Positions 1 to 8,913 of a stretch of 64,000 nt of DNA are shown here, piece after piece. Made by a program: the position numbers and the translations under genes. Origin of the DNA: RI-43 sp033764725 (lineage in GTDB: Bacteria; Pseudomonadota; Alphaproteobacteria; Caulobacterales; Aquidulcibacteraceae). The stretch covers positions 1 to 64,000 of the forward strand of contig JANRIR010000063.1 in assembly GCA_033764725.1 (NCBI GenBank). Direction: 5' to 3'. The notes beneath the pieces are model-generated. The model was not told the origin of the DNA. It did not search any database and saw only the letters and a program-made list of their open reading frames with translations. The stretch's first letter is position 1. Each line of letters opens with the position of its first letter.

Positions 1-314
1 ACCTCTTCGTAAATGTCCGGCACGGAGAGGCAGCCCTCTTCGTAGGGCTTGGTCTCGGGCGTGGGATCGAGGATTTCGGGGTTCACGAAGTAGCGCGGCT
101 GGGGCGGCTCGTCCTTGCCCGCCAGATCCATCACGATCACGCGAAGCGGCACGCCGATCTGGATGGCGGCGAGCCCGATGCCCGGCGCGGCGTACATCGT
201 CTCGAGCATGTCATCCATCAGCGCGCGGATTTCGTCCGTCACCCCGCCCTCCACGGGCTTGGATTTCTGCCGCAGGCGCGGGTCTGGGACGGTGAGGATC
301 GGACGGATGGCCAT
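1..314 (-). CDS. def: Peptide deformylase, C-terminal part cut by the window edge
   Basis: Removes the formyl group from the N-terminal methionine of new proteins in the cytoplasm. The visible N-terminal ~104 residues begin MAIRPILTVPDPRLRQ and include motif I (GIGLAAIQIG) and motif II (EEGCLSVP), whose cysteine is a metal ligand. The HEXXH motif III would lie beyond base 1, so the gene is incomplete only because of the window edge. The ATG at 314 matches the usual family N-terminus. The gene points away from the SRP RNA gene on its right. Confidence 0.93.
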   Translation of the reverse strand, partial: MAIRPILTVPDPRLRQKSKPVEGGVTDEIRALMDDMLETMYAAPGIGLAAIQIGVPLRVIVMDLAGKDEPPQPRYFVNPEILDPTPETKPYEEGCLSVPDIYEE

Positions 315-407
315 GCCGGGAAGCTAGGGAGGCGCCGCCCAAGCGTCAAGAAACACAAGGCGAACAAGCGTCCGGCGCCTTGCGGGCGGAGCCGATCGCG
401 GCGATAT

Positions 408-511
408 GGGGAGCGAGGCTGGCGGCGGACGACCGCCCCGCCAACCCGGTCAGGTCCGGAAGGAAGCAGCCGTAACGGGTTGCGTTCGGGTCGTCGTCCA
501 GCCTCGCCCAC
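408..511 (+). ncRNA. ffs: 4.5S signal recognition particle RNA (small bacterial SRP RNA)
   Basis: The core at about 450-471 (GGTCAGGTCCGGAAGGAAGC) is the diagnostic SRP RNA apical region, with the GGAA tetraloop and the symmetric and asymmetric internal loops that bind Ffh. The flanks fold into a long hairpin: GAGGCTGG near 415-422 pairs with CCAGCCTC near 498-505. The 3' end runs into CCCACC, as in E. coli 4.5S RNA. The length of about 104 nt fits the Alu-less bacterial form. The exact ends are estimates. It lies between the divergent def and the 3' end of glnD. Confidence 0.95.
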
Positions 512-526
512 CCTTCACGTCAGGGA

Positions 527-3346
527 TCAACGCGCGGTCGACGCGGGCGCCACCGCGAGCGGCACGCGCGCGGGCGAGGTGGGGGCCTCCGGCTCGCCTT
601 TGCGCAGCACGGCCTCGAGTTCGGCCCTGAGCGCGCTCACCCGCTCCGGGGCGTGCAACTTCTCCCCCGACAGCGTCTGCACGTAGAAAACGTCGGCCGC
701 GCGCTCCCCGAAACCGTCGATATGGGCGGAGGCGATGGAGAGCCCCGCCCCGGCGATGGCCTCCGCCAAATCGGCGAGCAGCCCCGGCCGATCCCGCCCC
801 GAGACCTCCACGATGGAGGAGGCGGCCGAGCCGTCCGCGTCGATGCGCACCCAGGGGGCCACGCTGAAGGCCGCCAGCCGCCGGGCCACGGGCGCAGGGC
901 GCGCAGGGGATCGGGGCGCGATCCCCTCCCCGCGCGCAGCCGCCTCCACCCGCTCCAACAGGTTCGCCATGCGGCCGGGCTCGGCCGCGCCGAACGGCTC
1001 GCCCTGGGCGTTGAGCAGCGAGAAGATGTCAAACGCGCGCCCATCCTTGAGCGTATGCGCGCGGGCGTCCGCCACGTCCGCGCCCGCCTCGGCGAGCGCG
1101 CGGGCCAGCGCGGCGAACAGGCCCGGCCGGTCCGGCGCGTGCACCAGCAGCTGCGTCACACCCGCCTCGTCGAGCGTGCGCGCCGCCACCCGCACGGTCC
1201 CGGGGGCCGCCGCCTCTTTGAGGTGCCAGAGCGCGTCGTCCTGGGTCACGGTGAGCCAGTAGGCGTCCTCCAGCGCATCGAGCCAGGCGCGCTGAACGGC
1301 CCCGGCCTCGCCCAGCGCCGCGACCGCCGCCTCCCGGGCCTGCGCCGCCTGCTCGGAGAGCCGGCTGGCGACCGAATCCTCGTCCGCGCGCCCCCCGCGC
1401 AGCACCGCCTCGGTGGCGCGGTAGAGATCGCGCAAGAGCTGGCCCTTCCAGGCGTTCCAGACGCCGGGGCCGACGGCGCGGATGTCGGCCACCGTCAGCA
1501 CCAGGAGCAGCCGCAACCGCTCAAGCCCGCCGACCAGCTGCGCGAACTGCGCCACCGTGCGCGCATCCCCGATGTCCCGGCGCTGGGCGATGTCGCTCAT
1601 CACCAGGTGATGGCGCACCAGCCAGGCGATGAGTTCAACCTCCTCCTCGGGCAGGCCGAGGCGCCGGCAGGCCGATCGCGCGCCGCGCTCCCCATCGACG
1701 GACTGATCCGCCCCCGCCTTGCCGACGTCGTGGAACAGCATGGCGAGGTAGAGGGCGCGGCGATTGATGATTTTGGAAAAGACGCGGGTGGAGAGCGGGT
1801 GCTCGCGCGCGTACCGCCCGGCCTCGATGTGCGAGATCAGCTCCACCGCCTGCAGCGTGTGCTCGTCCACGGTGAAGCGGTGGTACATATTGAACTGCGT
1901 GCGCGCGACGATGCGGCCGAACTCGGGGATGAAACGGCCGAGCACGCCCGCCTCGCTCATCAGCCGCAAGGCTTTCGCCGGATTGCGGGGCGAGGCCGCG
2001 ATGGCGAGGAAGCTCTCGCACGCCGCCAAATCCTGGCGCAAAGCGGGGGTGATCAGCCGCAGCCGGCGCGTGACTTCGCCGAGCGCGTCCGGGTGCACGT
2101 CGAGATCATGGCGATCCGCGAACTCGAACAGGCGGATCAGGTTGACGGGATCCTCGCTCAGCGTCTGGGGGCTTTTCAGCGCGAGGCGCCCCGCCTCGAC
2201 CGTGAAGCCCGGATGCTCGATCTGCGGGCGGCGAAAGATGGTGGGCAGGCGCGAAAGGCTCGGCGCGCGCTTTTGCTGATCCGCCTCGAGCTTGGCGCAG
2301 ATGATGCGCGTGAGCGTGCCGACTTCGGCGGCGGTGAGGAAGTAGCGCTTCATGAAGCGCTCGACCGCCGGCTGGCGCTCGCGATCGGCGAAGCCGAGCC
2401 GGTGGGCCAGCTCCGGCTGCAAGTCGAAGGTGAGGCGCTCCTCCGCCCGGCCGGTGAGGAAATGGAGGCAGCAGCGCACGGTCCACAGGAAGTCCGCGGC
2501 GCGGGCGAAACTCTTGACCTCCCCTTCCGACAGCACGCCGAGGCGCACGTATTCGGCGGCCGGGTGCACGCCATAGCGGTGCTTCAACAGCCAATAGAGG
2601 AGGTGCAGGTCCCGCAGGCCGCCCTTGCTCTCCTTGACGTTGGGCTCGACCAGATAGCGCGAGGCGCCGGCCCGGGCGTGGCGCTCGTCCCGTTCGCGCA
2701 GCTTGGCGGAGATGAAGGCGGCATGGCGGCCCTCCACCACCTCCTTGCGGAAGCGGGCCTGGAAGGCGTCGAACACCTCGCGGTCCCCGGCGAGGAAGCG
2801 GGCTTCCAGAAGGGCCGTTTCGATGGTGTGGTCTTCGCGCGCGAGCTTCACGCACTCATCGATCGAGCGCGAGGCGTGGCCCACCTTCAGCGCCATGTCC
2901 CAGAGCATGTAGAGCATGTGCTCGGTGACGCTCTCGGCCCAGGGCGTCTGCTTGTAGGCGCGCAGAAACAACAGATCGATGTCGGAGGACGGCGCCAGCT
3001 CGCCGCGCCCATAGCCGCCGACCGCAACCACCGCGAAGCGTTCGCCGGCGGTCGGATTGCGGGCGCGGAAAATATGGACAGTCGTGAAGTCGTACAGCGC
3101 GCCCACGACTTCGTCGGCCACTTGGCCGAGCAGCCGCGCGACGGCGAGCCCGTTCTCGCCGGATTCCAGCCGCTCCTTGGCGATCATGCGGCCGCGGAAC
3201 AGCGCGCCGTGCAGCAATTGCAACGCGCGGCGGCGCAGCGCCGTCTCGTCGCCGATATGGTCAAGCGCCGCCGCGGTGAGCTGGGCGCGCAGCTTTTCGC
3301 CGTCCACGACGTGCTCGATGCGGGCGGGCTTCAATCTTCGACTCAT
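527..3346 (-). CDS. glnD: Bifunctional [protein-PII] uridylyltransferase / uridylyl-removing enzyme
   Basis: Primary glutamine/nitrogen sensor. It uridylylates PII at low glutamine and deuridylylates it at high glutamine. The 939-residue protein has the full family layout. The nucleotidyltransferase motif GGYGRGELAPSSDIDLLFL is at residues 110-128. The HD domain (LAMLFHDVGK... then RHH) lies around 520-600. Two C-terminal ACT domains (DRPGLFAALARAL and DRPGLLADLAEAI) bind glutamine. The length matches alphaproteobacterial GlnD. The ATG at 3346 is the first in frame. It shares a 181 bp upstream region with the divergent small membrane gene at 3528. Confidence 0.97.
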   Translation of the reverse strand: MSRRLKPARIEHVVDGEKLRAQLTAAALDHIGDETALRRRALQLLHGALFRGRMIAKERLESGENGLAVARLLGQVADEVVGALYDFTTVHIFRARNPTAGERFAVVAVGGYGRGELAPSSDIDLLFLRAYKQTPWAESVTEHMLYMLWDMALKVGHASRSIDECVKLAREDHTIETALLEARFLAGDREVFDAFQARFRKEVVEGRHAAFISAKLRERDERHARAGASRYLVEPNVKESKGGLRDLHLLYWLLKHRYGVHPAAEYVRLGVLSEGEVKSFARAADFLWTVRCCLHFLTGRAEERLTFDLQPELAHRLGFADRERQPAVERFMKRYFLTAAEVGTLTRIICAKLEADQQKRAPSLSRLPTIFRRPQIEHPGFTVEAGRLALKSPQTLSEDPVNLIRLFEFADRHDLDVHPDALGEVTRRLRLITPALRQDLAACESFLAIAASPRNPAKALRLMSEAGVLGRFIPEFGRIVARTQFNMYHRFTVDEHTLQAVELISHIEAGRYAREHPLSTRVFSKIINRRALYLAMLFHDVGKAGADQSVDGERGARSACRRLGLPEEEVELIAWLVRHHLVMSDIAQRRDIGDARTVAQFAQLVGGLERLRLLLVLTVADIRAVGPGVWNAWKGQLLRDLYRATEAVLRGGRADEDSVASRLSEQAAQAREAAVAALGEAGAVQRAWLDALEDAYWLTVTQDDALWHLKEAAAPGTVRVAARTLDEAGVTQLLVHAPDRPGLFAALARALAEAGADVADARAHTLKDGRAFDIFSLLNAQGEPFGAAEPGRMANLLERVEAAARGEGIAPRSPARPAPVARRLAAFSVAPWVRIDADGSAASSIVEVSGRDRPGLLADLAEAIAGAGLSIASAHIDGFGERAADVFYVQTLSGEKLHAPERVSALRAELEAVLRKGEPEAPTSPARVPLAVAPASTAR

Positions 3347-3527
3347 CGTCTCTCATTGGGGCGCGCTGAGGCGCCGGTCGATCCTTAAGCTTCATTCATG
3401 CGCAGTCTGCATCTTTAACGCGACAGAAACTTGCCCAAATTCGTGTTAAGGGTGATGCTGGTGAAGCGGGGGGCCCAATGCACGTGGCGAGCCGCCTGTC
3501 GAGATTGGCCCAAAGGAGTGCGGCTCT
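3347..3527. promoter_or_regulatory. Divergent intergenic region between glnD and the small membrane gene
   Basis: This 181 bp non-coding stretch lies between two divergent starts. It is locally richer in A/T around 3385-3450 (two TTAA tetramers near 3387 and 3416), so it probably holds promoters for both genes. The TTAA elements are not spaced 7 bp apart, so I do not call a CtrA box. No hairpin terminator is needed here because both flanking genes point away. Confidence 0.4.
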
Positions 3528-3884
3528 ATGCGGACGCCCAGCGCGCGGACAGCCCGGTTGACCCCGGTCGATGACGAAAACCGGATTCGGCCCGTGGGCG
3601 AAACGCTGGACTCGCGTCGCTTCGATCCGATGCTGGAGGAGCGCCTGCTGCGGGCGCAATTCAAGCGCGAGCGCTCCTCGGCGTACTGGTTCGCGGCCGC
3701 CAAATGGGGCGTGTCGGGGCTGGTCGTCGGCATGTGCCTCGGGGCGTACCTGATGTACGCCGCGACGGTTTCGACGCTGCCCGTCGCCATGGAGGCGCTG
3801 ATGCGCGGCCAGCAGATGGAGCAATTCCGCGAGCGGCTGTCGGATTCCTCCGGGATCACGAACCCCGCGTCGCCTGCGCCTTGA
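3528..3884 (+). CDS. Hypothetical small single-pass membrane protein
   Basis: A 118-residue protein of unknown function. The first ~55 residues are polar and charged. One clear transmembrane helix follows (roughly WGVSGLVVGMCLGAYLMYAA, residues 63-82), then a short tail. Support for a real gene is a strong Shine-Dalgarno (AAAGGAG, about 3515-3521) ahead of the ATG and a plausible membrane topology. Its last 29 bp overlap the 3' end of mutS on the other strand. No family was recognised. Confidence 0.65.
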   Translation: MRTPSARTARLTPVDDENRIRPVGETLDSRRFDPMLEERLLRAQFKRERSSAYWFAAAKWGVSGLVVGMCLGAYLMYAATVSTLPVAMEALMRGQQMEQFRERLSDSSGITNPASPAP

Positions 3885-6534
3885 GGCGATAGAGAACCTC
3901 TAGCGCCGCCTTCGGGCTCAGCGCGTCGGGGTCGATTTCGGCGATTAGCTGCTCCAGCCACGGATCGGCCTCGACGGGTTTCGCCGCGGCTAGGAGCGGT
4001 AAATCGCCATCAAGCTCGGACGCCTTGCCGCGCCCCGCCTCCAGCCGCGCCAGGACTTGGCGGGCGCGGTCCACCACGCTTTTGGGCAGGCCGGCCAGAC
4101 GGCCGACTTGGATACCGTAGGAACGGTCGGCGGGTCCCGGGGCGACCTCGTGCAGAAACACCAGGTCCCCGCGCCATTCCTTGGCGCGCAAATGTGCGTT
4201 GGCGGCCGCCTCGAGGCGTTCGGGCAGCGTCGTCAGCTCATGATAATGGGTGGCGAACACCGCCCGGCAGCGATTGACGCTATGCAAATGCTCCGCCGTC
4301 GCCCAAGCGATCGCCAAACCATCGAAGGTGGCCGTGCCGCGGCCGATCTCATCGAGAACGACCAGAGATTGCGGCCCCGCCTGATTCAGGATCGCCGCGG
4401 TCTCGATCATCTCGACCATGAAGGTCGACCGCCCGCGGGCGAGGTCGTCCGAGGCGCCGACGCGGGCGAAGACCCGGTCGGCCAAGCCTAAACGCAGGCG
4501 CCGGGCCGGCGCATAGCCGCCAGCCTGGGCGAGGATCGCGCACAGGGCGATCTGGCGCAGATAGGTGCTCTTGCCGGCCATATTGGGTCCGGTGAGAAGC
4601 AGCAGCCGCGCCCCGGTTTGCCCGGCGCCGTCGAGGCGCACGTCGTTGGGCGTGAAGCCGAGCCCGTCGCGCCGGAGCGCGGCCTCGACGACAGGGTGTC
4701 GCAAGCCTTCGGCGATCAGCGCGGCGCCGTCGTCCAGCTCCGGGCGGACGGCCTGCGCCGCGTCGGCCCATTCCGCCATCGACGCGGCGACATCGAGCAC
4801 GGCGATCGCATCCGCAGCGGCGCGGATACGGTCGGCGGCGGCGGCGGCGCGCGCGGCGAAGCCGCGCATGAGGTCGAGTTCTCGGGCAAGCGCCGCTTCC
4901 CCGGCGCGCGCGATGCGAGCGTCGAGGTCCGCCAACTCCGCCGTGGTGAACCGCACAGCGTTCGCGGTCGTCTGGCGGTGAATGAACCGGCCCTGACGCT
5001 CGGCGGCGAATAGCGCTTCGGCCTGCTTGGCCGTCGCTTCGATATGGTAGCCCAGCACCGCATTGTGCCGCAGCTTTAGGCCCGGAACGCCCGTCGCGGC
5101 GGCATAATCGGCCTGCAATTGGGCGATCACGCGCCGGCTGTCGTCGCGCAGCGACCGCATCTCGTCGAGCGCCGCATCGAAACCTGGCGCGATGAAGCCG
5201 CCGTCGCGCGCCACGATCGGCAGTTCGGGCGCCAGGGCGCGGTCCAGATCCTGGACCAAAGCGCCCAAATCCGGCGCCGCCACCAGCGACAGCGCCGCGC
5301 ACGCGCGCTCGAGTTCCTCTGGACCCGCGCCGAGACCGACGCACCGCGCCGCGGCCCGATCGCCGGCGACCAGGCCGTCGCGCAGCGCAGCGAGGTCGCG
5401 CGGGCCGCCACGGCCGAGCGTCAACCGCGACAAGGCGCGGGCGACGTCGCCCGCTGTCTTCAGTTCGCTGCGCAAAGCGGCGCGGCGCTCGGGCGCAGCG
5501 AGAAGAAACGCCACCGAATCATGGCGCGCCGAAATCTGCGGGCGGTCGCGCAGCGGGCGCGACAGCCGTTCGGCGAGCAGGCGCGCGCCCTGCGGCGTCA
5601 CCGTGCGGTCGACGGCGTCGAGCAGGGTTCCCACCCTCCCGCCCCGCGCCGACCGGTCGATCTCCAAAGCCGCGCGCGTTACCGGGTCGATCGCCATCGC
5701 GACGCCCTCTTCGAGTCGCCGCGGCGGCGCCAGACGGGGCGCTGCGCCGGCCTGGGTCAGTTCGATGTAGTCGAGCGCGAGACCGATGGCGGCGCGCTCG
5801 GCGCGGCTGAATGCGCCGAAGGCGTCGATCGACGCGACGCCGAACACCGCCTCGGCCCGGCGCGCGGCGAACTCCGGATCGGCCTTAGCGGCCGGACGGA
5901 TGGTCAAGGTCGCGCCGATCGCGGCGACGCCTTCGCGCACCGGCGGGCGCGCCGCATCGGCCTCGATCGCGAGCACCTCGGCGGGGCGCAGCGCGGTGAT
6001 CTCTTCCACAATGGCGCCCGCTGCGCCGGTGCGGACGAAGAACGCGCCGGTCGACACGTCCGCCCAGGCGAGAGCCGCTCCGTCTTCCGCAAACGCCACC
6101 GACGCGAGGATGTTGGGCGAACGCGCGTCAAGCAGGCTCTCCTCGGTCAACGTGCCGGGGGTCACCACGCGCACGATTTCGCGCCGCACGACCGCCTTCG
6201 CGCCGCGCTTGCGCGCCTCGGCGGGGTCTTCGACCTGTTCGCACACTGCAACCTTGAAGCCCGCGCGGATCAGCCGGGCGAGATAGGTCTCGGCCTGACG
6301 CCATGGCACGCCCGCCATCGGGATAGCGTCGCCGTTGTGCTGGCCGCGGCGGGTCAAGGTTATGCCCAAGGCCGACGCCGCCTGCTCGGCGTCCTCGAAG
6401 AACAGCTCGAAAAAATCACCCATGCGGAAAAACAACAGCGCGTCGGGATGCTGCGCCTTGGCGGCCAGATACTGCGCCATGAAGGGCGTGGCCTGCGCCG
6501 CAGGGCTTGCTTTCGGGGCGGCGGAATCGGCCAT
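3856..6534 (-). CDS. mutS: DNA mismatch repair ATPase MutS
   Basis: Recognises mismatches and small loops and recruits MutL. The 892-residue protein starts MADSAAPKASPAAQATP, followed by the mismatch-binding domain with the FFRMGDFFELF motif whose Phe and Glu contact the mismatch. The ATPase domain has Walker A TGPNMAGKST, Walker B DEIGRGTATFDG, the signature region ARGRSTFMVEM and FATHYHELT. The frame is open 18 codons further upstream, but the ATG at 6534 fits family N-termini better. It is divergent from maeB across ~100 bp. Confidence 0.97.
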   Translation of the reverse strand: MADSAAPKASPAAQATPFMAQYLAAKAQHPDALLFFRMGDFFELFFEDAEQAASALGITLTRRGQHNGDAIPMAGVPWRQAETYLARLIRAGFKVAVCEQVEDPAEARKRGAKAVVRREIVRVVTPGTLTEESLLDARSPNILASVAFAEDGAALAWADVSTGAFFVRTGAAGAIVEEITALRPAEVLAIEADAARPPVREGVAAIGATLTIRPAAKADPEFAARRAEAVFGVASIDAFGAFSRAERAAIGLALDYIELTQAGAAPRLAPPRRLEEGVAMAIDPVTRAALEIDRSARGGRVGTLLDAVDRTVTPQGARLLAERLSRPLRDRPQISARHDSVAFLLAAPERRAALRSELKTAGDVARALSRLTLGRGGPRDLAALRDGLVAGDRAAARCVGLGAGPEELERACAALSLVAAPDLGALVQDLDRALAPELPIVARDGGFIAPGFDAALDEMRSLRDDSRRVIAQLQADYAAATGVPGLKLRHNAVLGYHIEATAKQAEALFAAERQGRFIHRQTTANAVRFTTAELADLDARIARAGEAALARELDLMRGFAARAAAAADRIRAAADAIAVLDVAASMAEWADAAQAVRPELDDGAALIAEGLRHPVVEAALRRDGLGFTPNDVRLDGAGQTGARLLLLTGPNMAGKSTYLRQIALCAILAQAGGYAPARRLRLGLADRVFARVGASDDLARGRSTFMVEMIETAAILNQAGPQSLVVLDEIGRGTATFDGLAIAWATAEHLHSVNRCRAVFATHYHELTTLPERLEAAANAHLRAKEWRGDLVFLHEVAPGPADRSYGIQVGRLAGLPKSVVDRARQVLARLEAGRGKASELDGDLPLLAAAKPVEADPWLEQLIAEIDPDALSPKAALEVLYRLKAQATRGS

Positions 6535-6633
6535 CGGCGCAGCATAGCGGCCCTGCGCGCCGCACTCCATTGACGGGGGCAGGCGCACGGCTACGGTGCG
6601 CGCTCCCGCTTCGCCCAGGGCTCACACGTCATC

Positions 6634-8913
6634 ATGACCGACGAAAGACGCGCTTTCACCGATGAGGAAGCGCTCGCCTTCCACCGCCTTCCCCAGCCGG
6701 GCAAGCTGTCGATTGCGCCGACAAAGCCGATGGCGACGCAGCGCGATCTTTCTCTCGCCTATTCGCCCGGCGTCGCCGCGCCGGTTCTCGCCATCGCTGC
6801 AGATCCGTCGAAGGCGTACGACTACACCTCAAAAGGCAATATGGTCGCCGTGATCTCGAACGGCACCGCGATCCTCGGCCTCGGCAATCTCGGCGCGCTG
6901 GCGTCGAAGCCGGTGATGGAAGGCAAGAGCGTGCTCTTCAAGCGCTTCGCCGATGTCGATTCCATCGATATCGAAGTGACCACGCAGGACGTCGAGGAAT
7001 TGATCCTCACGATCAAAAATATCGGGCCCACCTTCGGCGGCATCAATCTCGAAGACATCAAGAGCCCCGAATGCTTCATCGTCGAAAGCCGCCTGCGCGA
7101 CGAACTCGATATTCCGGTTTTTCATGACGATCAGCATGGCACAGCCATCATCGCCGCGGCGGGCCTGCTCAATGCGTGCGAATTGACCGGCCGTCGCATG
7201 GAGGATTTGAAGGTCGTCGTGAACGGCGCGGGCGCGGCCGGCTTGTCCGTCGTGGGGCTGATCAAGGCGCTCGGCGTGCGCCACGACAATGTCATCGTGT
7301 GCGACAGCAAGGGCGTGGTCTATCGCGGCCGTACCCATGGCATGGATCAGTTCAAGGCGAGCGTGGCGGTCGATACCGATCTGCGCACGCTGGAAGAAGC
7401 GATGGCGGGCGCCGATTGCTTCATGGGCCTTTCGGTCAAAGGCGCGGTGTCGCAAGCCATGATCAAGTCCATGGCGAAGAAGCCGATCGTGTTCGCCATG
7501 GCCAATCCCGACCCCGAGATTACGCCGGAGGATGTCCTCGCGGTGCGTCAGGACGCGATCATCGCCACCGGCCGGTCGGACTATCCCAACCAAGTCAACA
7601 ATGTTCTCGGATTTCCGTACATCTTTCGCGGCGCGCTCGACGTGCGCGCGCGCACGATCAACGAGGACATGAAGATCGCCGCCGCGCAGGCGCTCGCACA
7701 ATTGGCCAAGGAGGACGTTCCCGACGAAGTCGCCGCCGCCTACGCCGGCAAGCGGTTGAAATTCGGCCCCGATTACATCATCCCCGCGCCGTTCGATCCG
7801 CGTCTGATCTCCACCGTGCCGCCCTTCGTCGCGCAGGCGGCAATGGACAGCGGCGTCGCGCGTGCGCCCATCGCCGACATGGCGCTTTATCGCGAACAGC
7901 TGGCGCAGCGCCTCGATCCGACCGCGGCGCTGATGCAGCGCGTGCAGGGATCGCTGCGCGCCGACAAGCGACGCATCGTGTTCGCCGAAGGCGAAGAGCC
8001 GACGGTCATTCGCGCCGCCTATGCGTTCCAGGAACAGGGTCTCGGCGAAGCGATCCTCGTCGGTCGTGAAGAGCAGGTGCAGCGCAATATGGCGCTCGCC
8101 GGCATCCAGGAGGATTCCGGCCTCAAAATCATCAATGCGCGCGTGTCCGAACACAACGCGGCCTTCACCGACCTTGTCTATCACCGGCAGCAGCGCTTCG
8201 GCCTGCTGCATCGCGATGCGCAGCGTCTGGTCAATCAAGATCGCAACGTCTTCGCCGCGTGCATGGTTGCGCTTGGTCAAGCCGACGGCCTCGTCACCGG
8301 CGTCACGCGCAATTACGCGACCGCGCTCGACGACATCCGCCGCGTGCTGGATCCGCGCCGCGGCGGGCGCGTGCTCGGCATGTCGATCGTGCTGTCCAAA
8401 GGACGCACGACCTTCATCGCCGACACCAACATCGCCGAATTTCCCGACGCCCAGGAGCTGGCGCAGATCGCCGTGCAGGCCGCCGCCGGCGCGCGCCGCT
8501 TCGGCGCGCATCCCCGCGTCGCTTTCGTGTCGCACTCGACGTTCGGCAATCCGCGCATGGAGCGTTCGGAGAAAATCCGCGACGCCGTCTCCATCCTCGA
8601 TCGGCGCGAAGACATCGATTTCGAATACGAAGGCGAGATGAACCCTGAAGTCGCGCTGTCGCCGGAAGCCCGGCGCCTCTATCCGTTTTCGCGTCTGAGC
8701 GAGCCGGCCAATGTACTCATCATGCCTGCGATCCACTCCGCCTCGATCTCGACGTCGCTGCTGGCGATGCTTGGCGGCGCCACCGTTCTGGGGCCGGTGC
8801 TGTTCGGCATGGAGAAGCCGGTGCAGATCGCCCCGCTCGGCGCGACCGTCTCGGACATCGTGACCTTCGCCGCGCTCGCAGCGTTCGACGTCAACCCGAC
8901 GCCGGCTGGGTGA
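6634..8913 (+). CDS. maeB: NADP-dependent malic enzyme with C-terminal phosphotransacetylase-like domain
   Basis: Oxidatively decarboxylates malate to pyruvate, giving NADPH. The 759-residue length is that of the MaeB-type fusion. The N-terminal ~430 residues are malic enzyme (SLAYSPGVAAPVLAI, FHDDQHGTAIIAAAGLLNA, the NAD(P) fold VVNGAGAAGLSVVGLIKALG, and FAMANPDPEITPED). The last ~320 residues resemble phosphate acetyltransferase (RIVFAEGEEPTVIRAA..., GLVTGVTRNYA, VLGPVLFGMEKPVQI), which in this family is usually regulatory and binds acetyl-CoA. The stop lies 23 bp inside the 3' end of ampG. Confidence 0.96.
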   Translation: MTDERRAFTDEEALAFHRLPQPGKLSIAPTKPMATQRDLSLAYSPGVAAPVLAIAADPSKAYDYTSKGNMVAVISNGTAILGLGNLGALASKPVMEGKSVLFKRFADVDSIDIEVTTQDVEELILTIKNIGPTFGGINLEDIKSPECFIVESRLRDELDIPVFHDDQHGTAIIAAAGLLNACELTGRRMEDLKVVVNGAGAAGLSVVGLIKALGVRHDNVIVCDSKGVVYRGRTHGMDQFKASVAVDTDLRTLEEAMAGADCFMGLSVKGAVSQAMIKSMAKKPIVFAMANPDPEITPEDVLAVRQDAIIATGRSDYPNQVNNVLGFPYIFRGALDVRARTINEDMKIAAAQALAQLAKEDVPDEVAAAYAGKRLKFGPDYIIPAPFDPRLISTVPPFVAQAAMDSGVARAPIADMALYREQLAQRLDPTAALMQRVQGSLRADKRRIVFAEGEEPTVIRAAYAFQEQGLGEAILVGREEQVQRNMALAGIQEDSGLKIINARVSEHNAAFTDLVYHRQQRFGLLHRDAQRLVNQDRNVFAACMVALGQADGLVTGVTRNYATALDDIRRVLDPRRGGRVLGMSIVLSKGRTTFIADTNIAEFPDAQELAQIAVQAAAGARRFGAHPRVAFVSHSTFGNPRMERSEKIRDAVSILDRREDIDFEYEGEMNPEVALSPEARRLYPFSRLSEPANVLIMPAIHSASISTSLLAMLGGATVLGPVLFGMEKPVQIAPLGATVSDIVTFAALAAFDVNPTPAG

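Noticed and set aside
653..3388. 911-codon open frame antisense to glnD
   Set aside because: High-GC codon use opens long antisense frames. The translation is Arg/Gln/Gly-rich without family motifs, while the opposite strand is an intact GlnD.
3387..3420. CtrA box from two TTAA tetramers
   Set aside because: The tetramers are 25 bp apart instead of 7, so the site does not fit TTAA-N7-TTAA.
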